Source: Arthrobacter sp. ISL-28 (GTDB lineage: Bacteria > Actinomycetota > Actinomycetes > Actinomycetales > Micrococcaceae). Taken from it: a stretch of 64,000 bases of DNA. A program made the translations under genes and the position numbers. Location: NCBI RefSeq assembly GCF_018613875.1, contig NZ_JAGGPJ010000036.1, forward strand, positions 1-64,000. Reading direction: 5' to 3'. Numbering within the stretch: the first letter of the stretch is position 1; every line of letters begins with the position of its first letter. Shown one piece after another: positions 1 through 7,949 of this stretch. The notes under the pieces are model-generated. The model was not told the origin of the DNA. It did no database searches and was given only the letters and a program-made list of their open reading frames with translations.

Positions 1-2
1 AA

Positions 3-317
3 TCACCGCAAGAACCCAAGGACCGTCATAGGCGACTGTCCCGCCACTCGTCGCGGTTGGCCAGGCGTGACCGGATTTGTGGAGATCACTGAGTTGCGCT
101 TTTCCATGTCGGAAGTAGGGGCCTCCTCTGCAATGTCCTCCGCCCACAGGTCCGGGTTGTCGTCCTGGAAGATGCGCATCATGTCCACACAGCGCTGATC
201 ATCCACAACCATCATCTCAACGCCACGCGATCGAAGAAGCTCGAATTCGCCGTCGAACGTGCGCGCTTCACCCACCACTACCCGGGCGACGCTGGGTACC
301 AGCGCTACGGCTCCGTT
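3..317 (-). pseudogene. Truncated cytosine/nucleoside deaminase, C-terminal remnant
   Basis: The readable frame gives GAVALVPSVARVVVGEAR, then ELLRSRGVEM, then DDQRCVDMM and WAEDIAEE. This matches the C-terminal third of cytosine-deaminase-type (Fcy1-like) nucleoside deaminases. The N-terminal part with the zinc-binding HAE and PCxxC motifs is missing. Homology begins a few bases past the panD stop codon on the same strand, so the gene looks cut off at the panD 3' end. A GTG codon at 278 could start a 91-residue protein, but it could not be a deaminase. The last ~35 residues (after the EDIAEE motif) are not recognisable and may be read-on sequence. Confidence 0.7.
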
Positions 318-742
318 TAGATTGCGGCGTTGTTCAGGGCGTATGGCGGACGCAGGAGCCCGGGGGTAAGGCCCTCGGCCGGGTCGTTGCCCAGCTGGAC
401 CACTTTGTTGTTTTGGTCCACATGGACTACCCGGGGTTCGTACGCCTTGGCTTCCTCAGTAGTCATTGCCGCGTAGGTGATCAGAATGACAGTGTCATTT
501 TCGTGCACCAAGTGAGCCGCCGGACCGTTGATGCCGATCACGCCCGAGCCGCGTTCGCCAGCGATGGTGTACGTCTCCAGACGGGCTCCGTTGGTCACGT
601 CCACGATGGCCACCAGCTCACCGGGAAGAATGTCAGCAGCATCTAGCAGGTCCAGGTCCACGGTGACTGAACCTACATAATGCAGATCAGCGTGCGTGAC
701 GCTGGCCCGGTGAATTTTGGACTTGAACATTGTTCGATTCAT
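317..742 (-). CDS. panD: Aspartate 1-decarboxylase proenzyme (copy 1)
   Basis: PanD makes beta-alanine from L-aspartate for pantothenate and CoA synthesis. It is a cytoplasmic tetramer with a pyruvoyl cofactor made by self-cleavage at Gly24-Ser25. The ATG at 742 was chosen because it puts the conserved HADLHYVGS motif with Gly24-Ser25 at family numbering; a GGAG lies about 10 bases upstream. A longer frame to 787 adds 15 unconserved residues. The protein is 141 aa, normal for the family, and appears intact (YTIAGERGSGVIGING, AAHLVHENDTVI). It lies downstream of prpC and a small unknown gene on the same strand. It is one of three panD copies here, and copy 2 is broken. Confidence 0.93.
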   Translation of the reverse strand: MNRTMFKSKIHRASVTHADLHYVGSVTVDLDLLDAADILPGELVAIVDVTNGARLETYTIAGERGSGVIGINGPAAHLVHENDTVILITYAAMTTEEAKAYEPRVVHVDQNNKVVQLGNDPAEGLTPGLLRPPYALNNAAI

Positions 743-835
743 AGGAAGCTCCAGTGGTTGAGACTTTTGTCCCGCGCAGCTGGCCACACCACACCCGGCA
801 TGAACGCAACCCGTTGCGGGACTCGCCCGAAGTGT

Positions 836-1063
836 CTAGTAGTCGTTCTCGGACGAGGACGGCAGGAAATGCGTGAAAACCTGGTAGCCGTCTTGATGGG
901 AAATCATTTGTCTAAGTGAGTTTCCTTCCGCTGAAATCCAAAGAAGCGAATCGTCCGGCATGACGGCCTCTACCGTTCCTTTGCGGACCAATTTCCCGCC
1001 TCTCCAAATTTCTACTCGCTGTCCGAGAGCGCGTTGCCAATCTGGTTGCAGGTGAAGGTCCAT
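836..1063 (-). CDS. Small uncharacterised protein linked to panD (copy 1)
   Basis: This 75-aa protein is not recognised. It begins MDLHLQPDWQRALG and carries VEIWRGGK, then GTVEAVMPDDSLLWIS. Two relatives lie in this window (8586-8828 and 49024-49353), each near a panD gene. The shared core is W-Q-x2-x-G-x2-V-E-[IV]-x3-G-x5-G-x-V-x-A-x-M-P-D-x-S-x-L-W-[IV]. No signal peptide or membrane segment is seen. It is short, polar and rich in alternating hydrophobic residues, compatible with a small beta-barrel (inference). A GGAG sits 6 bases before the ATG. The panD start is 93 bases downstream. A role in PanD maturation or control is only a guess from context. Confidence 0.75.
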   Translation of the reverse strand: MDLHLQPDWQRALGQRVEIWRGGKLVRKGTVEAVMPDDSLLWISAEGNSLRQMISHQDGYQVFTHFLPSSSENDY

Positions 1064-1127
1064 CGTTTGCTCCTATATGCACGCGGGGTCAGATTTGGAA
1101 CAGCTGTACCGGGTGTTCGACGAGCCG

Positions 1128-1188
1128 GCGGTGAGGTGTCACCGTTGCGAATAGTTGATGATCCGGGTGATCATCGACACCTCACCGC
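1128..1188 (-). ncRNA. Candidate structured RNA element downstream of prpC (copy 1)
   Basis: Perfect 13-base arms GCGGTGAGGTGTC (1128-1140) and GACACCTCACCGC (1176-1188) enclose an inner hairpin GATGATC-CGGGT-GATCATC (1157-1175) and a conserved unpaired stretch containing GTTGCGA (1144-1150). The inner hairpin abuts the outer arm directly. A second copy at 8873-8937 keeps the inner hairpin and the GTTGCGA but has changed outer-arm bases with compensatory changes. It lies 25 bases after the prpC stop and 64 bases before the small-gene start. It could be a terminator, a leader RNA or a DNA site. No U-run follows, so a simple intrinsic terminator is not clear. Confidence 0.5.
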
Positions 1189-1213
1189 AGGAATTTGGCG
1201 GCAAATACTGCAG

Positions 1214-2350
1214 CTATAGGGAACGCTGCTCTTGCCCGTTGTACTGGCTGAGCGGTCTGATCAGCGAGTTGGACGCCAGCTGTTCCATGATGTGGGCGGT
1301 CCAGCCGGTGATGCGGCTGGCGACGAAGATCGGGGTGAAAGTTTGGGTGTGGAAGCCCATGAGGTGATAGGTGGGGCCGGCCGGGTAGTCGAGGTTGGGT
1401 TTGATGGCCTTGGCCTCCTCCATCGCCTGCTCGAGCCCGTTATACAGGCCCAGGAGTTCAGGTCGGCCGTAGTGGGCGATCATCTTGTCGAGTGCGGCCT
1501 TCATGGTGGGCACGCGGGAGTCGCCGTGCTTGTAGACGCGGTGCCCGAAGCCCATGATTTTCTTCTTTTGCGCCAGGGCGTCTTCCATCCATGCCTTGGC
1601 GCGGGTGGCTGCTTCCTCCAGGGATTCCTCGGGCCGGATGCCGATTTCGTCGAAGGTGTGCATGACGGCTTCGTTGGCGCCGCCGTGGAGGGGACCTTTG
1701 AGGGCTCCGATGGCGGCGGTCACGGCCGAGTGCAGGTCCGAGAGGGTGGAGGTGACCACGCGGGCGGTGAAGGTGGAGGCGTTGAAGGAGTGTTCGGCGT
1801 AGAGGATCATCGAGACGTTGAAGGCCTCGATGACCTCGTCCACGGGGTCTTCGCCGAAGGTCATCCACAGGAAGTTGGCCGAGTAACCCAGATCGTCGCG
1901 CGGTTCTACGACGTCCTGGCCGTGCCGGCGGCGCTGGTCGTACGCCACGACTGCCGGCATGGCCGCCCAAAGGTCGATGGCCTTGCTCATGTTGGCCCTG
2001 GGTGAGGCGTCCTCTGCCAGTGGGTGCCGTGCTCCCAGCACCGATGCCGCCGTGCGGCAGACGTCCATGGGGTGGGCGTCCGTGGGCAGGGCGTCGATGA
2101 TGGCCTTGAGTGCAGGGTCGAGAGCCCGGCCGGCCCTTTCGCGGGCGGTGAACGCGTCGAGCTGGTCCTGCGTGGGCAGTTCGCCGTTCCAGAGCAGGTA
2201 GGCGACCTCTTCGAAGCTGCATTTGGCGGCGAGGTCCTGGACGGGGTACCCGCGGTAGAGCAGTGAGTTGGTTTCCGCGTTGACCTTTGAGACGGCGGTG
2301 TAGTCCACTACGACGCCGGCGAGGCCCTTCTTAATGTCTGGGTTGGTCAT
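1214..2350 (-). CDS. prpC: 2-Methylcitrate synthase
   Basis: PrpC condenses propionyl-CoA with oxaloacetate to 2-methylcitrate, the entry step of the methylcitrate cycle. The 378-aa protein has the citrate-synthase signature GFGHRVYKHGDSR (residues 267-279) and the catalytic-type histidines in AEHSFNAS (187) and LHGGANE (222). The ATG at 2350 gives the usual N-terminus (MTNPDIKKGLAGVVVDYT); a longer frame to 2482 only reads through prpB. The gene overlaps the prpB end by 20 bases, so translation is probably coupled. Its neighbours prpD and prpB favour PrpC over a TCA citrate synthase. Remnants of related prpC genes lie at 8941 and 50640. Confidence 0.93.
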   Translation of the reverse strand: MTNPDIKKGLAGVVVDYTAVSKVNAETNSLLYRGYPVQDLAAKCSFEEVAYLLWNGELPTQDQLDAFTARERAGRALDPALKAIIDALPTDAHPMDVCRTAASVLGARHPLAEDASPRANMSKAIDLWAAMPAVVAYDQRRRHGQDVVEPRDDLGYSANFLWMTFGEDPVDEVIEAFNVSMILYAEHSFNASTFTARVVTSTLSDLHSAVTAAIGALKGPLHGGANEAVMHTFDEIGIRPEESLEEAATRAKAWMEDALAQKKKIMGFGHRVYKHGDSRVPTMKAALDKMIAHYGRPELLGLYNGLEQAMEEAKAIKPNLDYPAGPTYHLMGFHTQTFTPIFVASRITGWTAHIMEQLASNSLIRPLSQYNGQEQRSL

Positions 2351-3284
2351 GCTGAACTCCTTTGTTGCCGTTCGTGAACGAGCGGATGTCAGGGATCTGG
2401 AAGTTGAAGACGCCGGAATCGAATTTGTTGTAGGCCTCGTAGTCCACGAGGTCATACAGCCGTGCGCGGGTGAGCATTTCAAACACGCGTACCTGCTGGG
2501 TTCCCAGGCTCTTGAGTGTGTCCAAGACCCGTTCGGCGGCGCCCATGGCGCTGCGGAGCAGTGTGACGGGGTAAATCACCATGTTGACGCCGACGTTCTG
2601 CAGTTGGTCGGTGGTGAACAGGTCGCTTTTGCCGAACTCGGTCATGTTGGCCAGGATGGGCACGTCCACAGCGTCCCGGATGGCACGGAACTCGTGCAAA
2701 TCACGCATAGCCTCGGGGAAGATCGCGTCCGCTCCAGCCTCTACCAGTGCCTTGGCCCGGTCCTTTGCTGCATTGAGTCCGTCGGTGGCGCGGATGTCCG
2801 TGCGGGCCATGATCAGGAAGTTCGGATCCCGCCGCGCGTCCGCTGCAGCGCGGATGCGTTTGGTGGCGGTTTCCAGGTCCACGACGTTCTTGCCGTCGAG
2901 GTGGCCGCAGCGTTTAGGGTTGAACTGGTCCTCGATGTGGCAGCCGGCGAGCCCGGCGTTTTCCAGTTCCTGGACACTGCGGGCCACGTTCATGGGCTCG
3001 CCGAAGCCGGTGTCGGCATCCACCAGGGACGGCAGATCGGTCATGCGGGCGATCTGCCCGGCCCTGGTCGCCACTTCGGTCAGGGTGGTGAGGCCGATGT
3101 CCGGCAGGCCAAGGTCGTTGGCGAGAACGGCGCCAGAGATGTACACCCCGGCGAAGCCCTTCTCCTCGATCAGCCGGGCCGAGAGCGGGTTGAACGCTCC
3201 GGGGAACTGCTGGATGGTTCCGGAGGCCAGCAGTTCCTGCAGCTTCAGGCGTTTCTGTTCCGGCGTGATTTTTGAGTACAGCAT
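2331..3284 (-). CDS. prpB: 2-Methylisocitrate lyase
   Basis: PrpB splits 2-methylisocitrate into pyruvate and succinate, closing the methylcitrate cycle. It belongs to the isocitrate lyase/PEP mutase superfamily. The 317-aa protein shows SLVDADTGFG (residues 86-95) for metal and substrate binding and the active-site loop KRCGH (124-128) with catalytic Cys126. The ATG follows the prpD stop directly (TAA at 3287-3285, ATG at 3284-3282), indicating one transcript. The C-terminal residues after NGNKGV overlap the start of prpC. Length and motif order are normal for the family. Confidence 0.95.
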   Translation of the reverse strand: MLYSKITPEQKRLKLQELLASGTIQQFPGAFNPLSARLIEEKGFAGVYISGAVLANDLGLPDIGLTTLTEVATRAGQIARMTDLPSLVDADTGFGEPMNVARSVQELENAGLAGCHIEDQFNPKRCGHLDGKNVVDLETATKRIRAAADARRDPNFLIMARTDIRATDGLNAAKDRAKALVEAGADAIFPEAMRDLHEFRAIRDAVDVPILANMTEFGKSDLFTTDQLQNVGVNMVIYPVTLLRSAMGAAERVLDTLKSLGTQQVRVFEMLTRARLYDLVDYEAYNKFDSGVFNFQIPDIRSFTNGNKGVQHDQPRH

Positions 3285-4805
3285 TTAGAACAGTCCCTTC
3301 GGGGCTGCCGAGAGATCGATGACGCCGGGCGCGGCAGTGATGTTGAGCTGGTCCAACTCGCCTGCGGCGAGTTCGGGAAGGCGTTCGACGGCGGCCAGGA
3401 ACCTTTCGATTTCATCCTCCGCCACCAGCCCGGCAGCCAGGGTGCGGAACTTGTTGACGTACTGCTCACGGGTGAACGGCCGTGCGCCCAGCGGGTGGGC
3501 ATCGGCCACGGCGATCTCATCGGTGATGACGCTGCTGTCGGTGAGCGTGATTTCCACGGAACCGCCGAAGGCCTTCTCGGAGATGTCCAGGGAGTGGTAG
3601 CGGCGGGTCCACTCCGGATCCTCCACCGTGGACACCTTCTGCCACAGCTCTACCGTGTCGGGCCGGGCGGCGCGCTCGGGGGAGTAGGAGTCCACGTGGT
3701 GCCAGGCGCCGTCCTGCAGCGCGACGGTGAAGATGTACGGGATGGAGTGGTCCAGGGTTTCCCGGCTGGCGGTGGGGCTGTACTTCTGCGGATCGTTGGC
3801 GCCGGACCCGATGACGTAGTGGGTGTGGTGGCTGGTCTTGATCAGGACGGACTGCACGTTCGCCGGGTCCGTGGCTTCGGGGTGTTCCCTGTTCAGCTTG
3901 CGAGCGAGGTCGATCCAGGCCTGGGCCTGGTACTCGGCGGAGTGTTCCTTGGTGTAGGTGTCAAGGATGGCCCGCTTGGCCTCACCGGGCGTGGGCAGCG
4001 GAACCTCGTAGGAGGCCTCCGGGCCGTCCAGCAGCCAGGCGATCACGCCGTCTTCGCCTTCGTAGATCGGCACCGGGGAGGTCTGTCCGCGCATGGACCG
4101 GTCCACGGCTTCGACCGCCATCTTCCCGGCAAACGCGGGGGCGTGCGCCTTCCAGGTGGAGATCTCACCCTTGCGGGACTGGCGGGTGGCGGTGGTGGTG
4201 TGCAGCGCCTGGCCCACGGACTGGAAGATCGTTTCCACATCCAGTCCCAGCAGGGTCCCGATGCCGGCGGCCGCGGACGGGCCGAGGTGCGCCACGTGGT
4301 CGATCTTGTGCTTGTGCAGGCAGATCGCCTTCACCAGGTTCACCTGGATCTCGTAACCGGTCGCGATCCCGCGGACCAGATCGGCACCGCTGGCACCCGT
4401 GTGCTGTGCCACGGCCAGGATCGGGGGGATGTTGTCACCCGGGTGGGAGTAATCGGCCGCGAGGAACGTGTCATGGTAATCCAGTTCCCGGACGGCCACG
4501 CCGTTGGCCCACGCCGCCCATTCGGCTGAGACGCGCTCACCGATCCCGAAGACCTTCGCGCCCTTCCCGCCGGTGGAGGGAGCGTGGGTGAGGGCCTGCG
4601 CCCGGGCGGCCACGATCGGGGCACGGTTCAGTGACGCGATGGCGACGGAGGCGTTGTCGATGATCCGGTTGATCACCATCTCCGTGACGTCATCAGTCAC
4701 GCCGACGGGGTCCGCGGCGACCAAGGCGATCTTGTGGGCCAACTGGTCCTCGCGCGGTAGGTTTTCGTCGCTTTTGTAGACGCGAACGTGGTTGAGCTTA
4801 ACCAT
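3285..4805 (-). CDS. prpD: 2-Methylcitrate dehydratase (MmgE/PrpD family)
   Basis: PrpD dehydrates 2-methylcitrate to 2-methyl-cis-aconitate. The 506-aa protein aligns throughout with MmgE/PrpD proteins: the helical domain motif VRELDYHDTFLAADYSHPGDN (about residues 105-125), then HKHKIDHVAHLGPS and the C-terminal SHHTHYVIGSGANDP region. The ATG at 4805 begins 9 bases after the stop of the gntR-type regulator. It is the first enzyme gene of the order prpD-prpB-prpC. No aconitase-type prpD2/acnM is seen, so this family member likely does the dehydration while a housekeeping aconitase would hydrate the product (inference). Confidence 0.93.
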   Translation of the reverse strand: MVKLNHVRVYKSDENLPREDQLAHKIALVAADPVGVTDDVTEMVINRIIDNASVAIASLNRAPIVAARAQALTHAPSTGGKGAKVFGIGERVSAEWAAWANGVAVRELDYHDTFLAADYSHPGDNIPPILAVAQHTGASGADLVRGIATGYEIQVNLVKAICLHKHKIDHVAHLGPSAAAGIGTLLGLDVETIFQSVGQALHTTTATRQSRKGEISTWKAHAPAFAGKMAVEAVDRSMRGQTSPVPIYEGEDGVIAWLLDGPEASYEVPLPTPGEAKRAILDTYTKEHSAEYQAQAWIDLARKLNREHPEATDPANVQSVLIKTSHHTHYVIGSGANDPQKYSPTASRETLDHSIPYIFTVALQDGAWHHVDSYSPERAARPDTVELWQKVSTVEDPEWTRRYHSLDISEKAFGGSVEITLTDSSVITDEIAVADAHPLGARPFTREQYVNKFRTLAAGLVAEDEIERFLAAVERLPELAAGELDQLNITAAPGVIDLSAAPKGLF

Positions 4806-4814
4806 GGTGTTCCT

Positions 4815-5477
4815 TCATTGGGGCGTGTGGGTGGCTTTGATATGGGAAAGGCTGCGGTGTAAATGAACGGTGGTAGCCGCCTCGGCAAGCCGGGGGTTCC
4901 CCGCAGCGATAGCTTCGGCAATGGCGGCGTGCTCCGCGGCGGCGGCTGTGAGCCGGCCGACGTCATCGGCGGCCAGCCGCCGGACCCGGACAAGGTGGAC
5001 GCGCAAGCTGCTCATGGCCTGGGCAAGGTAAGCGTTAGAGATAGCGGCGTCGATGGCCTCATCCAACCTGCCCACCAGCGCGTAATAGTCGTGCCGGGCA
5101 GGATCGTTGCCGGCGAGCAGTTCGGGAGCCGCCAGCAGTTCGGCGTGGAGCTGGGCGAAGACAGCCCGTTCACCTCGCTGGGCGGCCAGCGCGGCAGCCT
5201 TTACTTCGAGCGTTTCACGCAGCTCGAACAGTTCATCGATATCGTCCAGTGAGATATCGGTGACGACCACCCCACGGCCCCGAGCAGTCTGTGTGAGACC
5301 TTCGGCGCTTAGCCTGCCGAGAGCCTCCCGGAGTGGCGTTCGGGAGAGGCCAAGACGTTCCGATTGTTCGACTTCAGCCAGAACAGTTCCCGGCAGAAGG
5401 CGCCACTCGACGATGTCTTCACGGAGGCTCCTGTAAGCCCGTTCACTGGCACGCACAGTGTGAATTGTATACACCAC
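4815..5477 (-). CDS. GntR-family (FCD) transcriptional regulator of the prp operon
   Basis: The N-terminal winged helix contains LREDIVEWRLLPGTVL and the recognition helix LGLSRTPLREALGRL, typical of the FadR/FCD branch of GntR. The C-terminal half is all-helical (ELRETLEVKAAALAAQRGE, later RLDEAIDAAISNAY), matching an FCD ligand domain with its acid and His positions. A GTG start at 5477 gives 220 aa, the usual size. An upstream frame to 5558 adds unconserved residues. It is immediately upstream of prpD on the same strand, so it probably senses a propionate-derived metabolite. GTATAC-centred palindromes at its start and 52 bases upstream are candidate autoregulatory sites. Confidence 0.85.
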   Translation of the reverse strand: MVYTIHTVRASERAYRSLREDIVEWRLLPGTVLAEVEQSERLGLSRTPLREALGRLSAEGLTQTARGRGVVVTDISLDDIDELFELRETLEVKAAALAAQRGERAVFAQLHAELLAAPELLAGNDPARHDYYALVGRLDEAIDAAISNAYLAQAMSSLRVHLVRVRRLAADDVGRLTAAAAEHAAIAEAIAAGNPRLAEAATTVHLHRSLSHIKATHTPQ

Positions 5478-5526
5478 CGCTAGATATGCGCAATGATCGC
5501 GCGAAATCGCTCGACTATGTATACAT
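5466..5526. promoter_or_regulatory. Paired TGTATACA-type candidate GntR operators
   Basis: TGTATACA lies at 5466-5473 and ATGTATACAT at 5517-5526. The centres are 52 bases apart, about five helical turns. Both are perfect palindromes around GTATAC and flank the likely start of the GntR-type gene. FCD regulators commonly bind short GTATAC/GTNNNAC palindromes (family knowledge), so autoregulation of the gntR-prpDBC operon is likely. No clear -35/-10 pair was identified. Confidence 0.5.
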
Positions 5527-6033
5527 GATTTAGACGTGGGGGAATTCCGCGTAAACATGAGACTGTCCTGTTGACGTATAGGCCGCCCCAGAAAAAGCCC
5601 GCTGAGGGTAGCATGAGCGCTACACAGCTGACCGCAGACTTGCCGGCTAAGGTGTGCCGCCAGCGGCTAGGCCCTCTCCGATCAGGGCAAACGCACGTTC
5701 TGACTGTAAACCGGGCGTACATCGACCGCAGAGCGGCAGGACAGGCAGCACCCGGACAAGTCCTCGCGAAGCGCGGGCCGCCGTCGTCTGAGAAGCTCAT
5801 CAAGGGGGAGTGAAGTGAGCATCTTCGGCTATCCATCTTCCCCTTGAATCCGGCCATGCGGTAGCGACGTGGCTCCGGGTGGCGCGTCGGAGGACCGTCA
5901 TACGCGAGGAGGTGGGGCCGCCGCGGGGGACGAATCAAGAAGTGTCAGGCTGCAATCTAAGAGTTTCTCGAGTCATCGTCAGAGTAGGAGGAATCGGACC
6001 CTATTCTGACAGCCCCTGCGCGTCCACCTGACG
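5527..6033. other. Intergenic stretch without a recognised gene
   Basis: About 500 bases lie between the prp regulator and the broken tetR gene. Short open frames exist on both strands (for example 5571-5813 plus), but none has a convincing ribosome site or recognisable residues. The promoter of the gntR-prp operon is expected in the first part. Nothing else can be supported. Confidence 0.5.
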
Positions 6034-6560
6034 TCAGGGAAGGGTGTACTTCAATTGGGCGTTGGAGTAGCGCAATCCGGCCATTGTCTGCTGCCGACCG
6101 ATAGTTGGCTGCGAGGCGGATTTCGTTCGCGATTGGCTCACGACGCCGGGAACATGCCGGTCCCAGGACAGCGCCCGCAGCGCCTCGTTCTCCAGGCCCA
6201 AGGCGAGACGTTTCTTTACGAGCGTCCTCACCCGGCTGTCCAGGGCCACGGCGGCCCGTTCGTAAGCGGCCAGGATCTTCTCCAGGCTGCTGCCGGAGGG
6301 AGTCGGCTCGATACCGGTTCGGACGCTGTCCAGCGCAGCCGCGAGCAGTTCTTCCCGACTGGACCAGCGACGGTAGACCGCGGCGCGGCTGGCGCCGGAT
6401 CTCTCGGTGATGGCAGCGATGCTTACGTCGCGTGTGTCGCGCTCCAGGAGCAGGTCCACTGTTGCCGCCAGCACTACGAATTCCAGCGTGGCGTCCCGCG
6501 GCCGTCCGGGTGGTCTGCGGGCAGCTACCTGAGGAGCGCCCTCCGTACGGGCTCAGCCAT
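6034..6560 (-). pseudogene. TetR-family regulator, frameshifted and shortened
   Basis: The frame GRPRDATLEFVVLAATVDLL, followed by SIAAITERSGASRAAVYRRW and SREELLAAALDS, is a TetR DNA-binding domain. An ATG at 6560 overlaps the stop of the upstream phosphatase (ATGGCTGA) and reads MAEPVRRALLR before a stop. The HTH part is in another frame with no good start except a GTG at 6474 that cuts off helix 1. After about residue 105 the ligand domain becomes unrecognisable and the protein ends early. A frameshift near 6520-6540 plus 3' decay best explains this; a start at 6474 giving 146 aa is the alternative. Confidence 0.6.
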
Positions 6561-7344
6561 TAGCGACTACCAGCCTGTCGCGAAGCTGTTCGATTGTCGC
6601 GTCACTCAGGCCGGCCCGGCGCACGGGCTCGACGACGCTGCCATACCGTTCGGTGAGCAGCTGCTGCATCGCGTCGATCGACTCGGCATGCGCGCCCATC
6701 ACGGCACCGGGCTCGGCTTCCGAGTCGATCGCCGAGGCAGGGATAAGGCCCCCGAGGATTGCCCGCAGCCGCGGGAACAGCTGTGGCAGGCGGGTGGCTG
6801 TGATGGCATAGTCGGCGGAAATGGTCTCCACCGAGGCGCCCAAGGCAGCGAGCACAACGGCGGCGAAGACTCCCGTCCGGTCCTTGCCGGCCGCGCAGTG
6901 GAAGACGGTGGCGCCTTCGCCCAAAGCAATCAAGGTCACGCCGAGGGCGAGCTGGCGGGCCTGGGTTTCCACGAGGTTCGCGTACCAGGCACCCACCTGC
7001 TGCGCAGTCGCGGCGGAGGACATCAGTTCCTTGCTGATGTCCTGCGGGGAGGCAACGGACGCCGTCAGGGCCAGATGATAGTAGTTTACGCCTGGCAGCG
7101 TCAGGGGTCCCCGGCCGGTGAAGAGCGCCTCCTCGGCCGAGCGGAGGTCGATGACCTGGCGGACGCCGTCGGCGACCATCTGCTGGGCGAAGACGGCGGG
7201 CATGACGGACACGTCGTCGCTGCGCAGCAGCACACCGCGCCGTGTCTGCCCGCCCACTACGGGCAGCCCGCCCAGGTCGCGGAGGTTGACGGGGGCTAGG
7301 TCGAATTCGGGCGAGTCAAGAGTCTGGGTGTGGGGTTCCTGCAC
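6553..7344 (-). CDS. Tyrosine-specific phosphatase (DSP-like, HCxxGKDRTG type)
   Basis: The 263-aa protein has N-terminal NLRDLGGLPV and RRGVLLRSDD motifs and the P-loop HCAAGKDRTG with nucleophile Cys150. These mark bacterial tyrosine phosphatases of the IphP/Y-phosphatase3 group, which dephosphorylate phosphotyrosine or phosphoinositides. It is complete, has no signal peptide, and starts 6 bases after the stop of a broken phnE gene. That context suggests it once belonged to a phosphonate/phosphate-ester uptake operon. Its true substrate cannot be told from sequence. Confidence 0.85.
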   Translation of the reverse strand: MQEPHTQTLDSPEFDLAPVNLRDLGGLPVVGGQTRRGVLLRSDDVSVMPAVFAQQMVADGVRQVIDLRSAEEALFTGRGPLTLPGVNYYHLALTASVASPQDISKELMSSAATAQQVGAWYANLVETQARQLALGVTLIALGEGATVFHCAAGKDRTGVFAAVVLAALGASVETISADYAITATRLPQLFPRLRAILGGLIPASAIDSEAEPGAVMGAHAESIDAMQQLLTERYGSVVEPVRRAGLSDATIEQLRDRLVVANG

Positions 7345-7350
7345 GGGTTC

Positions 7351-7946
7351 CTAACTGAGCTTGGCGCGGATGTAGGCGCTGACGCGGTCGATGATGCTGA
7401 CCAGGACGATGATGCTGATGATGATGGCGCAGAGGTGTCCGTAGTCGTACATGCGCATCGCGGTGGTCAGTTCCAGGCCTATACCGCCGGCACCCACCAA
7501 GCCCAGGATCGTGGCACCGGGGACGTTGCCATCGAAGAGCAGGAGCGTGTAGCTAACCAACAGGGAGCGGCCTGCGGAAGGACCGCATAGGTGATGATCT
7601 GGCGCTTGTTGGCCCCGACCCCTTGAGGGCCTGGACAGGTCCTGACTCCACCGATTCCATCGCCTAGGCGTAGATCTTGTCGATCGACCCGACCGATCCG
7701 AGCACGATTGCCAGGATGCCGGCAAACGGGCCCAGGCCCACCGCGGAGACGAACATGAGGGCATAGATGAGTTCCGGAATGGAGCGCAGCACATTCAGAA
7801 CAGCCCGGCAGCCGGTATAGACCCAGCGCGGGGCGATGTTGCTGGCCTGGCGCGGTCGGGGACGGAAGACTCGCTTCGGGACCTGGTCGACGGGTCGCCG
7901 AGGCATTGGCGGAGGCTCTAGTGCCCAATTCATCAGTCATCCCCAT
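7351..7946 (-). pseudogene. phnE: Phosphonate ABC transporter permease remnant
   Basis: Fragments in successive frames read LNVLRSIPELIYALMFVSAV, GLGPFAGILAIVLGSVGSID, ANKRQIITYAVLPQAAP and VPGATILGLVGAGGIGLEL. This is the C-terminal half of a PhnE-type binding-protein-dependent permease, including the EAA-loop region. An in-frame TAG sits where Glu is expected in KIYA*AMESVESG (around 7670), and at least two frameshifts follow (near 7600-7640 and 7560). The first ~100 residues are absent, and the remnant runs up to the 3' end of panD copy 2. It is non-functional. Confidence 0.8.
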
Positions 7947-7949
7947 GAA

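Noticed and set aside
1128..1188. Simple intrinsic terminator
   Set aside because: No T-run follows on the minus strand, and a conserved unpaired segment and abutting inner hairpin are more than a terminator needs. Not fully excluded.
1232..2005. 257-codon plus-strand frame opposite prpC
   Set aside because: Antisense shadow of prpC with biased composition and no recognisable domain.
5571..5813. 80-codon plus-strand frame upstream of tetR
   Set aside because: No ribosome site, no recognisable motif and no relative in the window.
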